From: CAZHBA01 sp964530225
GTDB lineage: Bacteria; Pseudomonadota; Alphaproteobacteria; UBA6615
Direction: 5' to 3'
NCBI GenBank assembly: GCA_964530225.1
Contig: CAZHBA010000019.1
Span: 1 to 27,428 of the forward strand
Length of the DNA: 27,428 bases
Translations under genes and position numbers: made by a program
Shown here: piece by piece, positions 7,922-15,225 of the stretch
Numbering within the stretch: the first letter of the stretch is position 1
Layout: each line of letters starts with the position of its first letter
Notes under the pieces: generated by a model
The model's input: only the letters and a program-made list of their open reading frames with translations
Told to the model about the DNA's origin: nothing
Databases searched by the model: none

Positions 7922-9025
7922 GTGAAGGTTGACGGGATCGTCTATCGCACCATCTGGTGCGATGACGATGGTTGGTCGGTGCGAATCATCGACCAAACAA
8001 GGCTGCCCCATCACTTCGAGGTGGTGGCGTTAACTTCGCTTGACGATGCGGCGCGGGCGATCGCGACGATGATGGTCCGCGGCGCACCGCTAATCGGTGC
8101 GGCGGCAGCATACGGCATGGCCCTGGCGATGCGCGAAGACGCGTCTGACGCGGCACTCGATACGGCCTACGAAACCCTCATCGCTACACGTCCGACCGCG
8201 GTTAATCTACGCTGGGCGCTCGACGATATGCGCGACCGTTTGAGCAATCAAACGCGCGACGCGCGCACCGCAATTGCCTATCAGCGTGCCGGTGAAATCT
8301 GCGACGAAGATGTCGAAATTAACAGCGCGATTGGCGATCACGGTCTGGCTTTGATCCAGGGGGCCTATTCGGCCGCGGGCGAAGGCCGGCCGGTTAACGT
8401 TCTGACCCATTGCAATGCTGGCTGGCTGGCCACGGTCGACTGGGGCACGGCCTTGTCGCCGATATACAAAGCCCACGATCTGGGTATCCCCGTCCATGTA
8501 TGGGCCGATGAAACACGGCCGCGCAACCAGGGTGCCGCCTTGACCGCCTGGGAACTTGGACGGCACGGCGTATCCCATGCGGTGATAGTCGACAACGCCG
8601 CTGGCCACATGATGCAGCACGGCATGGTCGATCTGTGCATTACCGGTACTGACCGCACAACAGCGCGCGGTGACGTGGCTAACAAGATCGGTACCTATTT
8701 AAAGGCGTTGTCGGCGCACGATAACGGCGTGCCGTTTTATGTTGCCTTGCCGTCGCCGACCATCGATTGGACGGTTGGCGACGGGGTGTGCGACATTCCC
8801 ATCGAGCAGCGTGGCGAAACCGAAGTAACCCATACCTCTGGCCGCACACCCGGTGGTGAGGTCGTTACCGTACAACTCACCCCCGATGGGACAACGGCGG
8901 TCAACTACGCCTTCGACGTCACGCCGGCGCGCCTGGTTAGCGGCCTGATCACCGAACGTGGTATCTGCACGGCCAGCGTCGAGGGTCTGTCGGCGTTGTT
9001 TCCAGAATACGCCGAAACAAATTAG
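7922..9025 (+). CDS. mtnA: S-methyl-5-thioribose-1-phosphate isomerase
   Basis: A 367-residue enzyme of the eIF2B/MtnA fold. It converts methylthioribose-1-phosphate to methylthioribulose-1-phosphate in methionine salvage. The motif MVRGAPLIGAAAAYG is at 51-65. The catalytic pair C164 (LTHCNAGWLATV) and D244 (TGTDRTTARGDVANKIGTY) corresponds to Cys160 and Asp240 of Bacillus subtilis MtnA. The start is GTG at 7922, where the VKVDG segment begins the family homology. No other salvage genes are in the window, so it may act in an incomplete pathway or be linked to sulfur economy only by position. Its 3' end overlaps the convergent DUF1330 gene by four bases. Confidence 0.95.
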   Translation: MKVDGIVYRTIWCDDDGWSVRIIDQTRLPHHFEVVALTSLDDAARAIATMMVRGAPLIGAAAAYGMALAMREDASDAALDTAYETLIATRPTAVNLRWALDDMRDRLSNQTRDARTAIAYQRAGEICDEDVEINSAIGDHGLALIQGAYSAAGEGRPVNVLTHCNAGWLATVDWGTALSPIYKAHDLGIPVHVWADETRPRNQGAALTAWELGRHGVSHAVIVDNAAGHMMQHGMVDLCITGTDRTTARGDVANKIGTYLKALSAHDNGVPFYVALPSPTIDWTVGDGVCDIPIEQRGETEVTHTSGRTPGGEVVTVQLTPDGTTAVNYAFDVTPARLVSGLITERGICTASVEGLSALFPEYAETN

Positions 9026-9330
9026 CGCGGTGTTGCGTCACCGCCGTCGACGATGACCAGTTCGTTTTGCGCCACACCGGGTACGCGCCGGTAGGTAGCG
9101 GCGTCCTGATATTCCTTGGAATTGAAACACGCTTCGGCATCGGCCATCGAAGCGAACTCAATGACGACAAAACGTTCGTAAGGCGTCTCTCCTTCCAGCA
9201 CGTTGTACTCGCCGCCGCGGGCAAAGACCTTGGCGTTGTATTTTTCTACCAAGGCCGGGATGTGGTCGGTGTATTTTTTGTACTCAACCGGGTTGTTGAT
9301 CTTGGACCGGGCTAACCAGTATGCGGGCAT
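9022..9330 (-). CDS. DUF1330 domain protein
   Basis: A 102-residue dimeric alpha/beta-barrel-type protein. The pattern PAYWLARSKINNPVEYKKY, then ARGGEYNVLEG, then the segment with FVVIEFASMADAEACFNS is typical of DUF1330. Function is unknown in general. The ATG at 9330 is chosen because AGGAGG lies 6 bases upstream at 9337-9342, which itself overlaps an upstream in-frame ATG at 9345. It ends inside the last codons of the convergent mtnA gene. Confidence 0.88.
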   Translation of the reverse strand: MPAYWLARSKINNPVEYKKYTDHIPALVEKYNAKVFARGGEYNVLEGETPYERFVVIEFASMADAEACFNSKEYQDAATYRRVPGVAQNELVIVDGGDATPR

Positions 9331-9403
9331 GTATTTCCTCCTCATTAGGGGTTTCTCTTTATTGCTGAATAGCGTGTCGCCGCAACGTGGGGAAGAGCAG
9401 AAA

Positions 9404-9750
9404 CTATTCGGCCGGGATCGCCGGCAGCAATTTTAGGTAAGTCACGATTGCTGTTACGTTCACTTCAATTAGTTTTCCCGTGGCGCCCTCGATGACGCTG
9501 GTCATTGCGCTGTCGGCGAAATCGCCATCGGGTTTGAGACCGATTTATTGGAAGGAGACCACGTCATCCACTGACCAGTTCTTGATACCCTTCTTTGAGT
9601 ACTCCTAATATTGGGAACGGGTTCACTGTTGGGGCCGTTCCAGTTCCCGGAAAGGGCACGGTCGCGTTGCATCGCACCGAGCAGATTTCGCGGTGTGTGA
9701 CATTCGCCGCAATGTCCGGGTCCGCTAACGTTGTAGGCGCCGCGCGCTCC
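9404..9750 (-). pseudogene. Cytochrome c (class I) remnant
   Basis: The minus strand encodes a decayed cytochrome c domain. One frame (about 9750 down to 9603) gives GPGHCGECHTPRNLLGAM with the CxxCH haem motif, then GPNSEPVPNI. After a frame change near 9600, a second frame gives KKGIKNWSVDDVVSFQ, an in-frame TAA at 9547-9545, and then IGLKPDGDFADSAM and TYLKLLPAIPAE with a stop at 9404. This matches the usual order of the family: haem motif, a loop ending in PNIT, a WS-x-D-x-V helix, a KPDGDF segment and a final AIxxYLKxLP helix. A frameshift and a stop mean no functional product. The 435-base gap between badI and the DUF1330 gene is mostly this relic. Confidence 0.85.
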
Positions 9751-9780
9751 CCATTCTTGTCGTCCTGGCGCAGATACTCG

Positions 9781-10575
9781 CTACTTAACGTACTTGCGGA
9801 ATTCCGGTTTGCGCTTCTCGCGGAACGCGTTGCCACCCTCTTTCGATTCTTCGGTGCCATAATACAGACGCAGCGCTTCCATACCGAGCGCGCCGATGCC
9901 GTTAATGTGGTCGGTGTCGGCGTTGAACGAGCGCTTGGCGATAGCGATAGCAGTCGGGCTGCGCTCGACGATTTCCTCACACCAGAGACGCACTTCGTCG
10001 TTCAACTTGTCCGCCGGCACCACCTTGTTGACCAAGCCCATCGCTTTGGCCTCGTGGGCGGTGTACTGGCGGCACATATACCAAAGCTCGCGCGCCTTCT
10101 TTTCGCCGATGACATGCGCCATGTAGGCGGTGCCCCAGCCGGGGTCGACGGAGCCCATCTTTGGCCCAACCTGGCCGAACTTCGCGTCTTCCGAGGCGAT
10201 CGTCATATCGCAGATCGCCGCCAGCACATTGCCGCCCCCGATAGCATAGCCCTGCACCCGCGCGATCACCGGCTTTGGCACGTCACGCATCAGCGCCTGC
10301 AGTTCGGTGATTGGCATGCCAAGGGTGCCGCGCAGGGTGCCGTAGGAACCGGTGGCCTTGCTCTCGGCCGACTGGTCGCCGCCGGTTGAAAATGCTTTGT
10401 CGCCGACCCCACCCAGCACGATGACGCCGATCTCCTTGTCCCAACCGGCATCCTGGAACGCATTGATCAATTCGTTGACAGTTAGGGCGCGGAACGCATT
10501 GTAAACCTCGGGGCGGTTGATCGTAATCGTCGCGATGCCGTCCGCCTTCTCGTAAAGAATGTCCTTGTAATCCAT
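9781..10575 (-). CDS. badI: 2-ketocyclohexanecarboxyl-CoA hydrolase-like crotonase (BadI/MenB type)
   Basis: A 264-residue crotonase-fold enzyme. It lacks the two catalytic glutamates of enoyl-CoA hydratases. It carries instead the MenB/BadI pattern YAIGGGNVLAAICDMTIA, then GQVGPKMGSVDPGWGTAY. STGGDQSAE and the C-terminus RLYYGTEESKEGGNAF also resemble BadI, the ring-opening hydrolase of cyclohexanecarboxylate degradation. MenB (dihydroxynaphthoyl-CoA synthase) is the alternative. No other men genes are nearby, and a BadH-like dehydrogenase lies 50 bases upstream on the same strand, so BadI is preferred. GGAGG precedes the ATG. Confidence 0.8.
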   Translation of the reverse strand: MDYKDILYEKADGIATITINRPEVYNAFRALTVNELINAFQDAGWDKEIGVIVLGGVGDKAFSTGGDQSAESKATGSYGTLRGTLGMPITELQALMRDVPKPVIARVQGYAIGGGNVLAAICDMTIASEDAKFGQVGPKMGSVDPGWGTAYMAHVIGEKKARELWYMCRQYTAHEAKAMGLVNKVVPADKLNDEVRLWCEEIVERSPTAIAIAKRSFNADTDHINGIGALGMEALRLYYGTEESKEGGNAFREKRKPEFRKYVK

Positions 10576-10625
10576 CGCCGTTTTCCTCCCGGCTTCTTGA
10601 GTTGCGGTGTGATTATTAACTTATT

Positions 10626-11393
10626 CTAACCGTTCATGGTGAGCCCGCCGGATACACTTATGACCTGGCCGGTGATGAAATTGGCATCGTCGCTGGCAAG
10701 AAAAGTAACGATGCCGGGAATGTCCCCGGGCTTGCCTAAGCGCCGCATCGGAATTGCCCGTTGAAAGGCCTTGCCCAAACCGCTGTCCAAATCGCCATCG
10801 GGCGCAAATGACCGCAATAGCGGCGTATCGATCGGACCCGGCGCCACCGCGTTGCAGCAGATCCCGTTGCGGGCCAGTTCGCGGGCCAATGTTTTGGTAA
10901 ACGATATGATGCCGCCTTTGCAGGCAGAATAGACCGCTTCGCCACTTGATCCGGCGCGGCCTGCGTCGGACGCGATATTGACCACCTTGCCGGCGCCGCG
11001 CTCGGCCATGCCCTTTACAACGGTGTGGTGCATATTCAGCGGGCCGAGCAGGTTAATGGCGATGATCTGGTTCCAAAACGATGGTTCGGTGTCGAGAAAG
11101 TTGACCAGCCGGTCCCAACCGGCGTTATTGACCAGGATATCGGTGGGCCCGGTGGTTTCCTCAAAGTCGCGGACGCCCGCCGCCACCGCGTCGTAATCTG
11201 TGATATCGACCACCTGTACCGAGGCCGTACCGCCCGCCGTTTCGATTAGGGCGGCTGTCTCGTTAGCCGCCTCTTCGTTTATGTCGAAGACGCCGACCGC
11301 TGAGCCTTCTTCGGCGAAGCGCTGGCAAATGGCCCGCCCGATGGCACCGCCACCGCCGGTGACGATCGCTACCTTCCTGTCCAGTCCATGCAT
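10626..11393 (-). CDS. badH: 2-hydroxycyclohexanecarboxyl-CoA dehydrogenase-like SDR (BadH type)
   Basis: A 255-residue short-chain dehydrogenase. The NAD-binding motif VTGGGGAIG is at about 11-19 and NNAG near 90. The catalytic triad is visible as Ser in NIASDAGRAGSSGEAVYSACKGG with Tyr and Lys in YSACK. In BadH this enzyme oxidises the 2-hydroxy to the 2-keto acyl-CoA, the substrate of BadI. The gene order badH then badI on the minus strand supports that reading. A GAGGAGGAG stretch lies upstream of the ATG. A generic 3-oxoacyl-ACP reductase is the alternative, but the pairing with a BadI-like enzyme argues against it. Confidence 0.78.
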   Translation of the reverse strand: MHGLDRKVAIVTGGGGAIGRAICQRFAEEGSAVGVFDINEEAANETAALIETAGGTASVQVVDITDYDAVAAGVRDFEETTGPTDILVNNAGWDRLVNFLDTEPSFWNQIIAINLLGPLNMHHTVVKGMAERGAGKVVNIASDAGRAGSSGEAVYSACKGGIISFTKTLARELARNGICCNAVAPGPIDTPLLRSFAPDGDLDSGLGKAFQRAIPMRRLGKPGDIPGIVTFLASDDANFITGQVISVSGGLTMNG

Positions 11394-11557
11394 GACTTAA
11401 CTGTCTCCTCCTCTTTACGCACGCCAATCATAGCGCTTCATCGCACCAATGCGGCATAATCTATTATAGTCGGCCTGGCGTGGCCGAGACCCATGGGAAG
11501 TTCGGCCACCGGGGTATCTATTGGCTGGCCTGTCCGTGTGATGAAGGAGTGACACCA

Positions 11558-12568
11558 ATGCTGTCGGAACCAACCGATGCGATGCGAGCTGCGGTGGCCA
11601 CGGAACAGGTACCGATCCTCGATCTCGCGCCTTATCTAAACGGCGAAACGGGCGCGCGGGAGCAGGCCGCGGCCGACCTTCGCCATCTCCAGGAAAATCT
11701 CGGCTACTACTACGTCGTTAATCACGGCGTGCCGGTGGACCTGACCGAGCGGACGTTCGAGAAGGCGGAGGCGTTTTTTGCTCTGCCGGAAGACGAGAAA
11801 CGCAAAATTATAGTCAATCGCCACCAGCAGGGGTTTGTGCCCTCGAAGGCGAGCATTATGAAGACGGCGCTAACTAACGCCAACACCATGGCGGATCTGA
11901 ACGAGGGGTTGTCGTTGATGCGCGAGCGCACGCCCGACGATCCCAAGGTTGTCGCCGCGGTGCGTTTTTCAGGCCTCAATCAGTGGCCCGACGGTATGCC
12001 CGGGCTGCGCGAAACGTTTCTGGAATATCACACCGAAATGGAAGCGCTGGGCCGCCGTCTGTTGCCGCTATACGCGATTGCTCTCGACAAACCGGCGGAT
12101 TATTTCGATCCGTTCTTTGAAGACGCCCATTTCTATAACCGCAACTCGTTCTATCCTGCCGTCGAAAGCACTGACGGCAGCCAGGCGCTGGGCGCCCACA
12201 CAGACCATAATTTCATGGCGCTGCTGCCGATGTCGGCCGAGCCGGGTCTGATGTACGCTACCCCATCGGGCAACTGGTTTGCCGCGCCAAGCGTCGCCGG
12301 CGCCATCGTTGTCAATACCGGCGAGTTCCTGAACCGCTGGACCAATGGCCGGTTTCTGCCGACCCCGCACAAAGTCATCGTGCCCCAACATGACCGCTAT
12401 GCGATCACCTTCCACTACAGCCCCAGTGACGAGACCGTGGCCACGCCGCTCGACACCTGCTGTGGACCTGACAATCCGCCGCGCTTCGAGCCCAAGACAT
12501 TTCTCCAGCACATGACCGATTACATCGACGCGGTCTATGTACCACAGCAAGAGATGATGGAAGCGTAG
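11558..12568 (+). CDS. 2-oxoglutarate/Fe(II)-dependent dioxygenase, isopenicillin N synthase family
   Basis: A 336-residue protein with the DIOX_N domain (about 18-130, VPILDLAPYL and YYVVNHGVP) and the 2OG-FeII oxygenase domain (about 185-290). Iron ligands are H214 and D216 in GAHTDHNFMALLP, plus H271 in PTPHKVIVP. R280 in DRYAITFHY is the expected 2-oxoglutarate-binding arginine; the serine that usually follows it (RxS) is alanine here. The ATG at 11558 is preceded by AAGGAG at 11544-11549 with 8 bases spacing, so it is preferred over the upstream start at 11480. Substrate is unknown. It is divergent from badH, and a catabolic or detoxification hydroxylation is possible. Confidence 0.88.
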   Translation: MLSEPTDAMRAAVATEQVPILDLAPYLNGETGAREQAAADLRHLQENLGYYYVVNHGVPVDLTERTFEKAEAFFALPEDEKRKIIVNRHQQGFVPSKASIMKTALTNANTMADLNEGLSLMRERTPDDPKVVAAVRFSGLNQWPDGMPGLRETFLEYHTEMEALGRRLLPLYAIALDKPADYFDPFFEDAHFYNRNSFYPAVESTDGSQALGAHTDHNFMALLPMSAEPGLMYATPSGNWFAAPSVAGAIVVNTGEFLNRWTNGRFLPTPHKVIVPQHDRYAITFHYSPSDETVATPLDTCCGPDNPPRFEPKTFLQHMTDYIDAVYVPQQEMMEA

Positions 12569-12680
12569 GTATGTTCGCTAGCGACGCTGCTCTAGCTAAA
12601 GCCAAGAAGGAATAAATGAAACGTCTTCGAATTATGCTCGTCCTGATGATCCTGGAAGTTGTAATCAATCAGAGGAAGAA

Positions 12681-12845
12681 ATGACGCCCTAAATTAACAC
12701 ACCGGAGAAAGTCCGTTAAGCACTCAAGGAACTTAACATTCCTGAGCGATCTCTGGCCGAGTTTCTAAGACTAGGTAAAGACGGACGAATACTCGTCGGC
12801 CGGTGGAAGTCTGGAGAAACTAGAATCCTCGCCGCAGCCCTATGA
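12681..12845 (+). pseudogene. Small HTH regulator remnant with in-frame TAA codons
   Basis: Reading from the ATG at 12681, which follows AGAGGAAG, the frame has TAA at 12690-12692 and 12717-12719. It then gives ALKELNIPERSLAEFLRLG, followed by RWKSGETRIL, and stops at 12843. The pattern TPEKVR-x-ALKELNIPERSLAEFL plus RWKSGE resembles the small Xre-like or phage-type helix-turn-helix proteins (TPEEVRALRKxLGLSQxxLAxLL...RWESGE). The two stops make it almost certainly dead. Identity is moderate because the fragment is short. Confidence 0.5.
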
Positions 12846-12975
12846 GCCGGTAACGGAGGTTCCCTTCGCGGCGGGGCCGCCGGCCGACGTTCGCGACCGG
12901 GTGGTCGAAAGCGTCGCCAAGGAGTTCCGGTTGGAGCCCGAAGCGGTGCTCGAAGTTGTCCGCAAAGTCGCGTAG
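12775..12975 (+). other. Open frame without a start codon, possible gene remnant
   Basis: A 66-codon frame runs from just after a TAG to a TAG at 12973 and has no ATG, GTG or TTG near its beginning. Its C-terminal half (PPADVRDRVVESVAKEFRL, then EPEAVLEVVRKVA) looks protein-like and amphipathic. It overlaps the end of the HTH remnant in another frame. I do not recognise the family. It may be the tail of a lost gene. The rest of this stretch up to about 13240 shows no gene. Confidence 0.3.
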
Positions 12976-13156
12976 GTAAGTTAATTCGAGCCAAAGCGGA
13001 CCAAAGGGTGCGTCGGCGGCACTGTTTTGTCGCCGGCCACTCATTTTTGTGGTTTTTTCGTCAAGTAGGCTTGTTGCCGGGCCAGGTAAAGCCGGGCAGT
13101 GAAAAGACAAGCGAACCCGTCGTCCACACACGAGCGGCCCGGGTATTTAAATGTCC

Positions 13157-13178
13157 GGTGAAGCACGAGGGCTTCACC
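13157..13178. repeat. Perfect 8-bp inverted repeat (stem-loop)
   Basis: GGTGAAGC (13157-13164), a 6-base loop and GCTTCACC (13171-13178) can form a perfect hairpin. It lies 65 bases past the 3' end of the minus-strand zinc-ribbon gene. No T tract follows on either strand, so a classical intrinsic terminator is not supported. It may be a transcript-end structure or chance. Confidence 0.45.
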
Positions 13179-13242
13179 AAAGTCTATCCAGGTGGGAACA
13201 CTGTATCAGGCGTGGTGTTGCGGCCTGAAATTTAACGGCGGC

Positions 13243-13431
13243 TTAGAGGCCGCTGCGCCAGGTTCCCGACGATTTGCAACGCTTACAGACACGCTCTCCC
13301 GACCATTCGCTACTGAACGGTTCGCGGCATTTTAGGCATTGGCGCGATTTCGGTAGTTCCTCGCGCCTTGGCGTTAAGCCGGCATGCAAATCGTCGTCGA
13401 TTTGTGCGTCGATATTTTTTGTATCGTCCAT
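13243..13431 (-). CDS. Small zinc-ribbon protein
   Basis: A 62-residue protein ending in a four-cysteine zinc ribbon: C-L-K-C in RQCLKCREPFSSEW and C-K-R-C in ERVCKRCKSSGTW. Similar short proteins occur in alphaproteobacteria, mostly as hypothetical proteins, and may bind nucleic acid or partner proteins; this is inference. The ATG at 13431 (MDDTKN) is chosen because the acidic-then-ribbon layout begins there. In-frame ATGs also exist at 13464 and 13587, and the longer version has an unstructured, poorly coherent N-terminus. No strong Shine-Dalgarno marks any of the starts. Confidence 0.55.
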   Translation of the reverse strand: MDDTKNIDAQIDDDLHAGLTPRREELPKSRQCLKCREPFSSEWSGERVCKRCKSSGTWRSGL

Positions 13432-13743
13432 GATCCGATTAACTATTTTCTTTTTTTGTTTCATCAGAATGCCAGCCGCCGAAAACACCCGGTCGCGGTT
13501 CCCAATGATCCTCTCGTCTCTATAAAGTAAGGCTTTTCCGTTGGTTGGCACCCTTAATTCGAGCGCTTCGGAAATTACCCTGTTCATTCCCAAGTAGTTA
13601 TTATGGCATATGAGTCAAGTCCGTGGCGATTCAGTTTTGAATCCCGCGTTAATTATGTTTTTAAGAGGCCTACTCTGGCCGGTGGCCGGGTGGAACCTTA
13701 AGGTCGTGGGCAAGGCCGGAAAACGTGGTGGAGGAGCGGTCCA
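13432..13743. other. Intergenic stretch with no clear gene
   Basis: This stretch separates the divergent zinc-ribbon and epimerase genes. On the minus strand the zinc-ribbon frame stays open up to 13593, so a longer start (13464 or 13587) remains possible. On the plus strand a good GGAGG at 13731-13735 serves the epimerase. I see no other coding signal, repeat or convincing promoter. Confidence 0.5.
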
Positions 13744-14649
13744 ATGAATGTCTTTTTGACCGGGGCGAGCGGCTATATTGGCGGTACGGTCGCCGTCAAA
13801 TTATTAGAAGCCGGCCACTTAGTTACGGGTCTGGCCCGCGACGAGGAACGCGCGGAGAAGTTGCGTACACGTGATATTACGCCGGTTATCGGTACCCTCG
13901 ACGATTTTGACGTGCTGGACGGGTCGGCGCGCGCTGCCGATGCGGTTATCAACGCCGCCGACGCCGATAATCCGTTCGCCGCGCGGGTGCTCATCGATGC
14001 GTTGCGCGGCAGCGGCAAAAGGTATGTGCAGACAAGCGGCACCAGCATTGTTTCCGATAACGCAGGGGGCGAGGGTGGCGGTGTCGTTTTTAGCGAGGAC
14101 ACGCCCCTCGATCCGTTGCCGGAAAAGGCCGGGCGCGTCGCCACCGACCGGATGATTTGTGATGCCGCCAACGACGGTGTCCATTCTATGGTTATCTGTC
14201 CCTGTCTGATCTACGGGCAGGGGCTCGGCGTGCGGCATCACAGCCCGCAAATACCGACATTTATCGAGGTAGCGAAATCGGCAGGCGTGCCACGCCATAT
14301 CGGCGCTGGCGAGAATATCTGGTCCCATGTTCATATCGAAGATTGCGCCGATGCTTTTCTGCTGGCGCTCGATCGCGCCCCGGCGGGTTCGTTTTACTTC
14401 GTTGAGAGTGGCGAGGCATCGATGATTGACACCAACCGCGCGGTTGGCCGAATGCTCGGACTGGGTGAAGAAACCGAAGCCTGGCCCATGGGCGAAGTGT
14501 TGCACGAATGGCCCCCGGCGATGGCCCACGCCATGAGTTCCAACGTGCGCGTGAACGCTGACAAGGCCCGCGCCATGCTGGGCTGGACGCCGAAGGGGCC
14601 GGCTCTGTTCGACGACATCGAACATGGTTCGTATCGAGTGTATCGATAA
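13744..14649 (+). CDS. NAD(P)-dependent epimerase/dehydratase family protein
   Basis: A 301-residue extended-type SDR. The dinucleotide motif GASGYIG is at 7-13, after an N-terminal strand MNVFLT. DAVINAAD near 60 follows the third strand, and SGTSIVSD marks the active-site serine region. The usual YxxxK is not clear: the helix after EKAGRVATDRMI lacks Tyr, so this is an atypical SDR whose catalysis is uncertain. The segment HVHIEDCADAFLLALD near 200 is typical of this clan. GGAGG lies just before the ATG. It stands alone; substrate not recognisable. Confidence 0.85.
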   Translation: MNVFLTGASGYIGGTVAVKLLEAGHLVTGLARDEERAEKLRTRDITPVIGTLDDFDVLDGSARAADAVINAADADNPFAARVLIDALRGSGKRYVQTSGTSIVSDNAGGEGGGVVFSEDTPLDPLPEKAGRVATDRMICDAANDGVHSMVICPCLIYGQGLGVRHHSPQIPTFIEVAKSAGVPRHIGAGENIWSHVHIEDCADAFLLALDRAPAGSFYFVESGEASMIDTNRAVGRMLGLGEETEAWPMGEVLHEWPPAMAHAMSSNVRVNADKARAMLGWTPKGPALFDDIEHGSYRVYR

Positions 14650-14754
14650 GTTGCGGGCAAACTCAGGAGAGCTAAATGGCGAAGGCTTAAATTTAATGTT
14701 CCGCCCGGCGTGTTTACCTAATCGCCATCGGCAGAGCGCACGGTCGAAGGTTAA

Positions 14755-15174
14755 GCGCAAATCGTCGGTGACGATAAACTGGAGATCGGCACCCGCTGGG
14801 TTCATTCGTACGGTATCGATACGCCGGAAGTGGACCAAGTTTGTGAGCGCAGGGGAGAACTCCGACGCTGTGGCATGGAGGCTACTTATGCTATGGCCGC
14901 TTTGTTGGAGTTCCATTGGCCGATCTGACTGCGGTGGGAAATTGATACGGCGGGCGATATGGTCGGTGTTTACCGCATCGATGGTCCAAAGGGGTTCAGC
15001 GTTAACCGCGAGATCGTCTGTCGTGGCTGGGCGTTGGCGTTACGGCCGTCGAGCGACGACTATGCCGCTGTTGAGCCAGAAGCAAAAGTTGCTAGGGTGG
15101 GACTGTTGTCGGGATCATTTGTTACCCCTTGGGAGTGGCGGCGGACGTATGAAACAGGCAAAACTACCAACTGA
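14755..15174 (+). pseudogene. Thermonuclease (SNase-like) remnant
   Basis: A single frame shows staphylococcal-nuclease-type homology: DDKLEIGTRWVHSYGIDTPE, VCERRGELRRCGMEATYAM, then a TGA at 14926-14928. It resumes with SVNREIVCRGWALALRP, KVARVGLLSGSFVTPWEWRR and a TGA at 15172. The order matches secreted SNase-like proteins of alphaproteobacteria. The stop codon, the His where the catalytic Arg before YGIDTPE is expected, and the missing signal peptide (upstream TAA at 14752) all mark a dead gene. Bases 14650-14754 hold no recognisable feature. Confidence 0.8.
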
Positions 15175-15225
15175 ATGGCCATCCCATCGCGGAGCTGGGA
15201 AGTATGAGTAAGTAACGAGTGGTCG

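Noticed and set aside
9595..10389. Long plus-strand open frame opposite the BadI-like gene
   Set aside because: It is the antisense shadow of a clearly conserved crotonase and has no family features of its own.
11463..11468. TATAAT on the minus strand as the badH -10 box
   Set aside because: The hexamer is perfect but no acceptable -35 box lies 16-18 bases upstream, and the distance to the badH start is about 70 bases. Too weak to list.
12571..12684. Two tiny frames (14 and 22 codons) after the dioxygenase gene
   Set aside because: They are very short and have no recognisable motif; the second overlaps the start of the HTH remnant by ATGA, but this is not enough to call a gene.
13819..14916. 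365-codon minus-strand frame over the epimerase gene
   Set aside because: The plus strand shows a standard SDR with a good ribosome-binding site; the minus frame has no recognisable domain.
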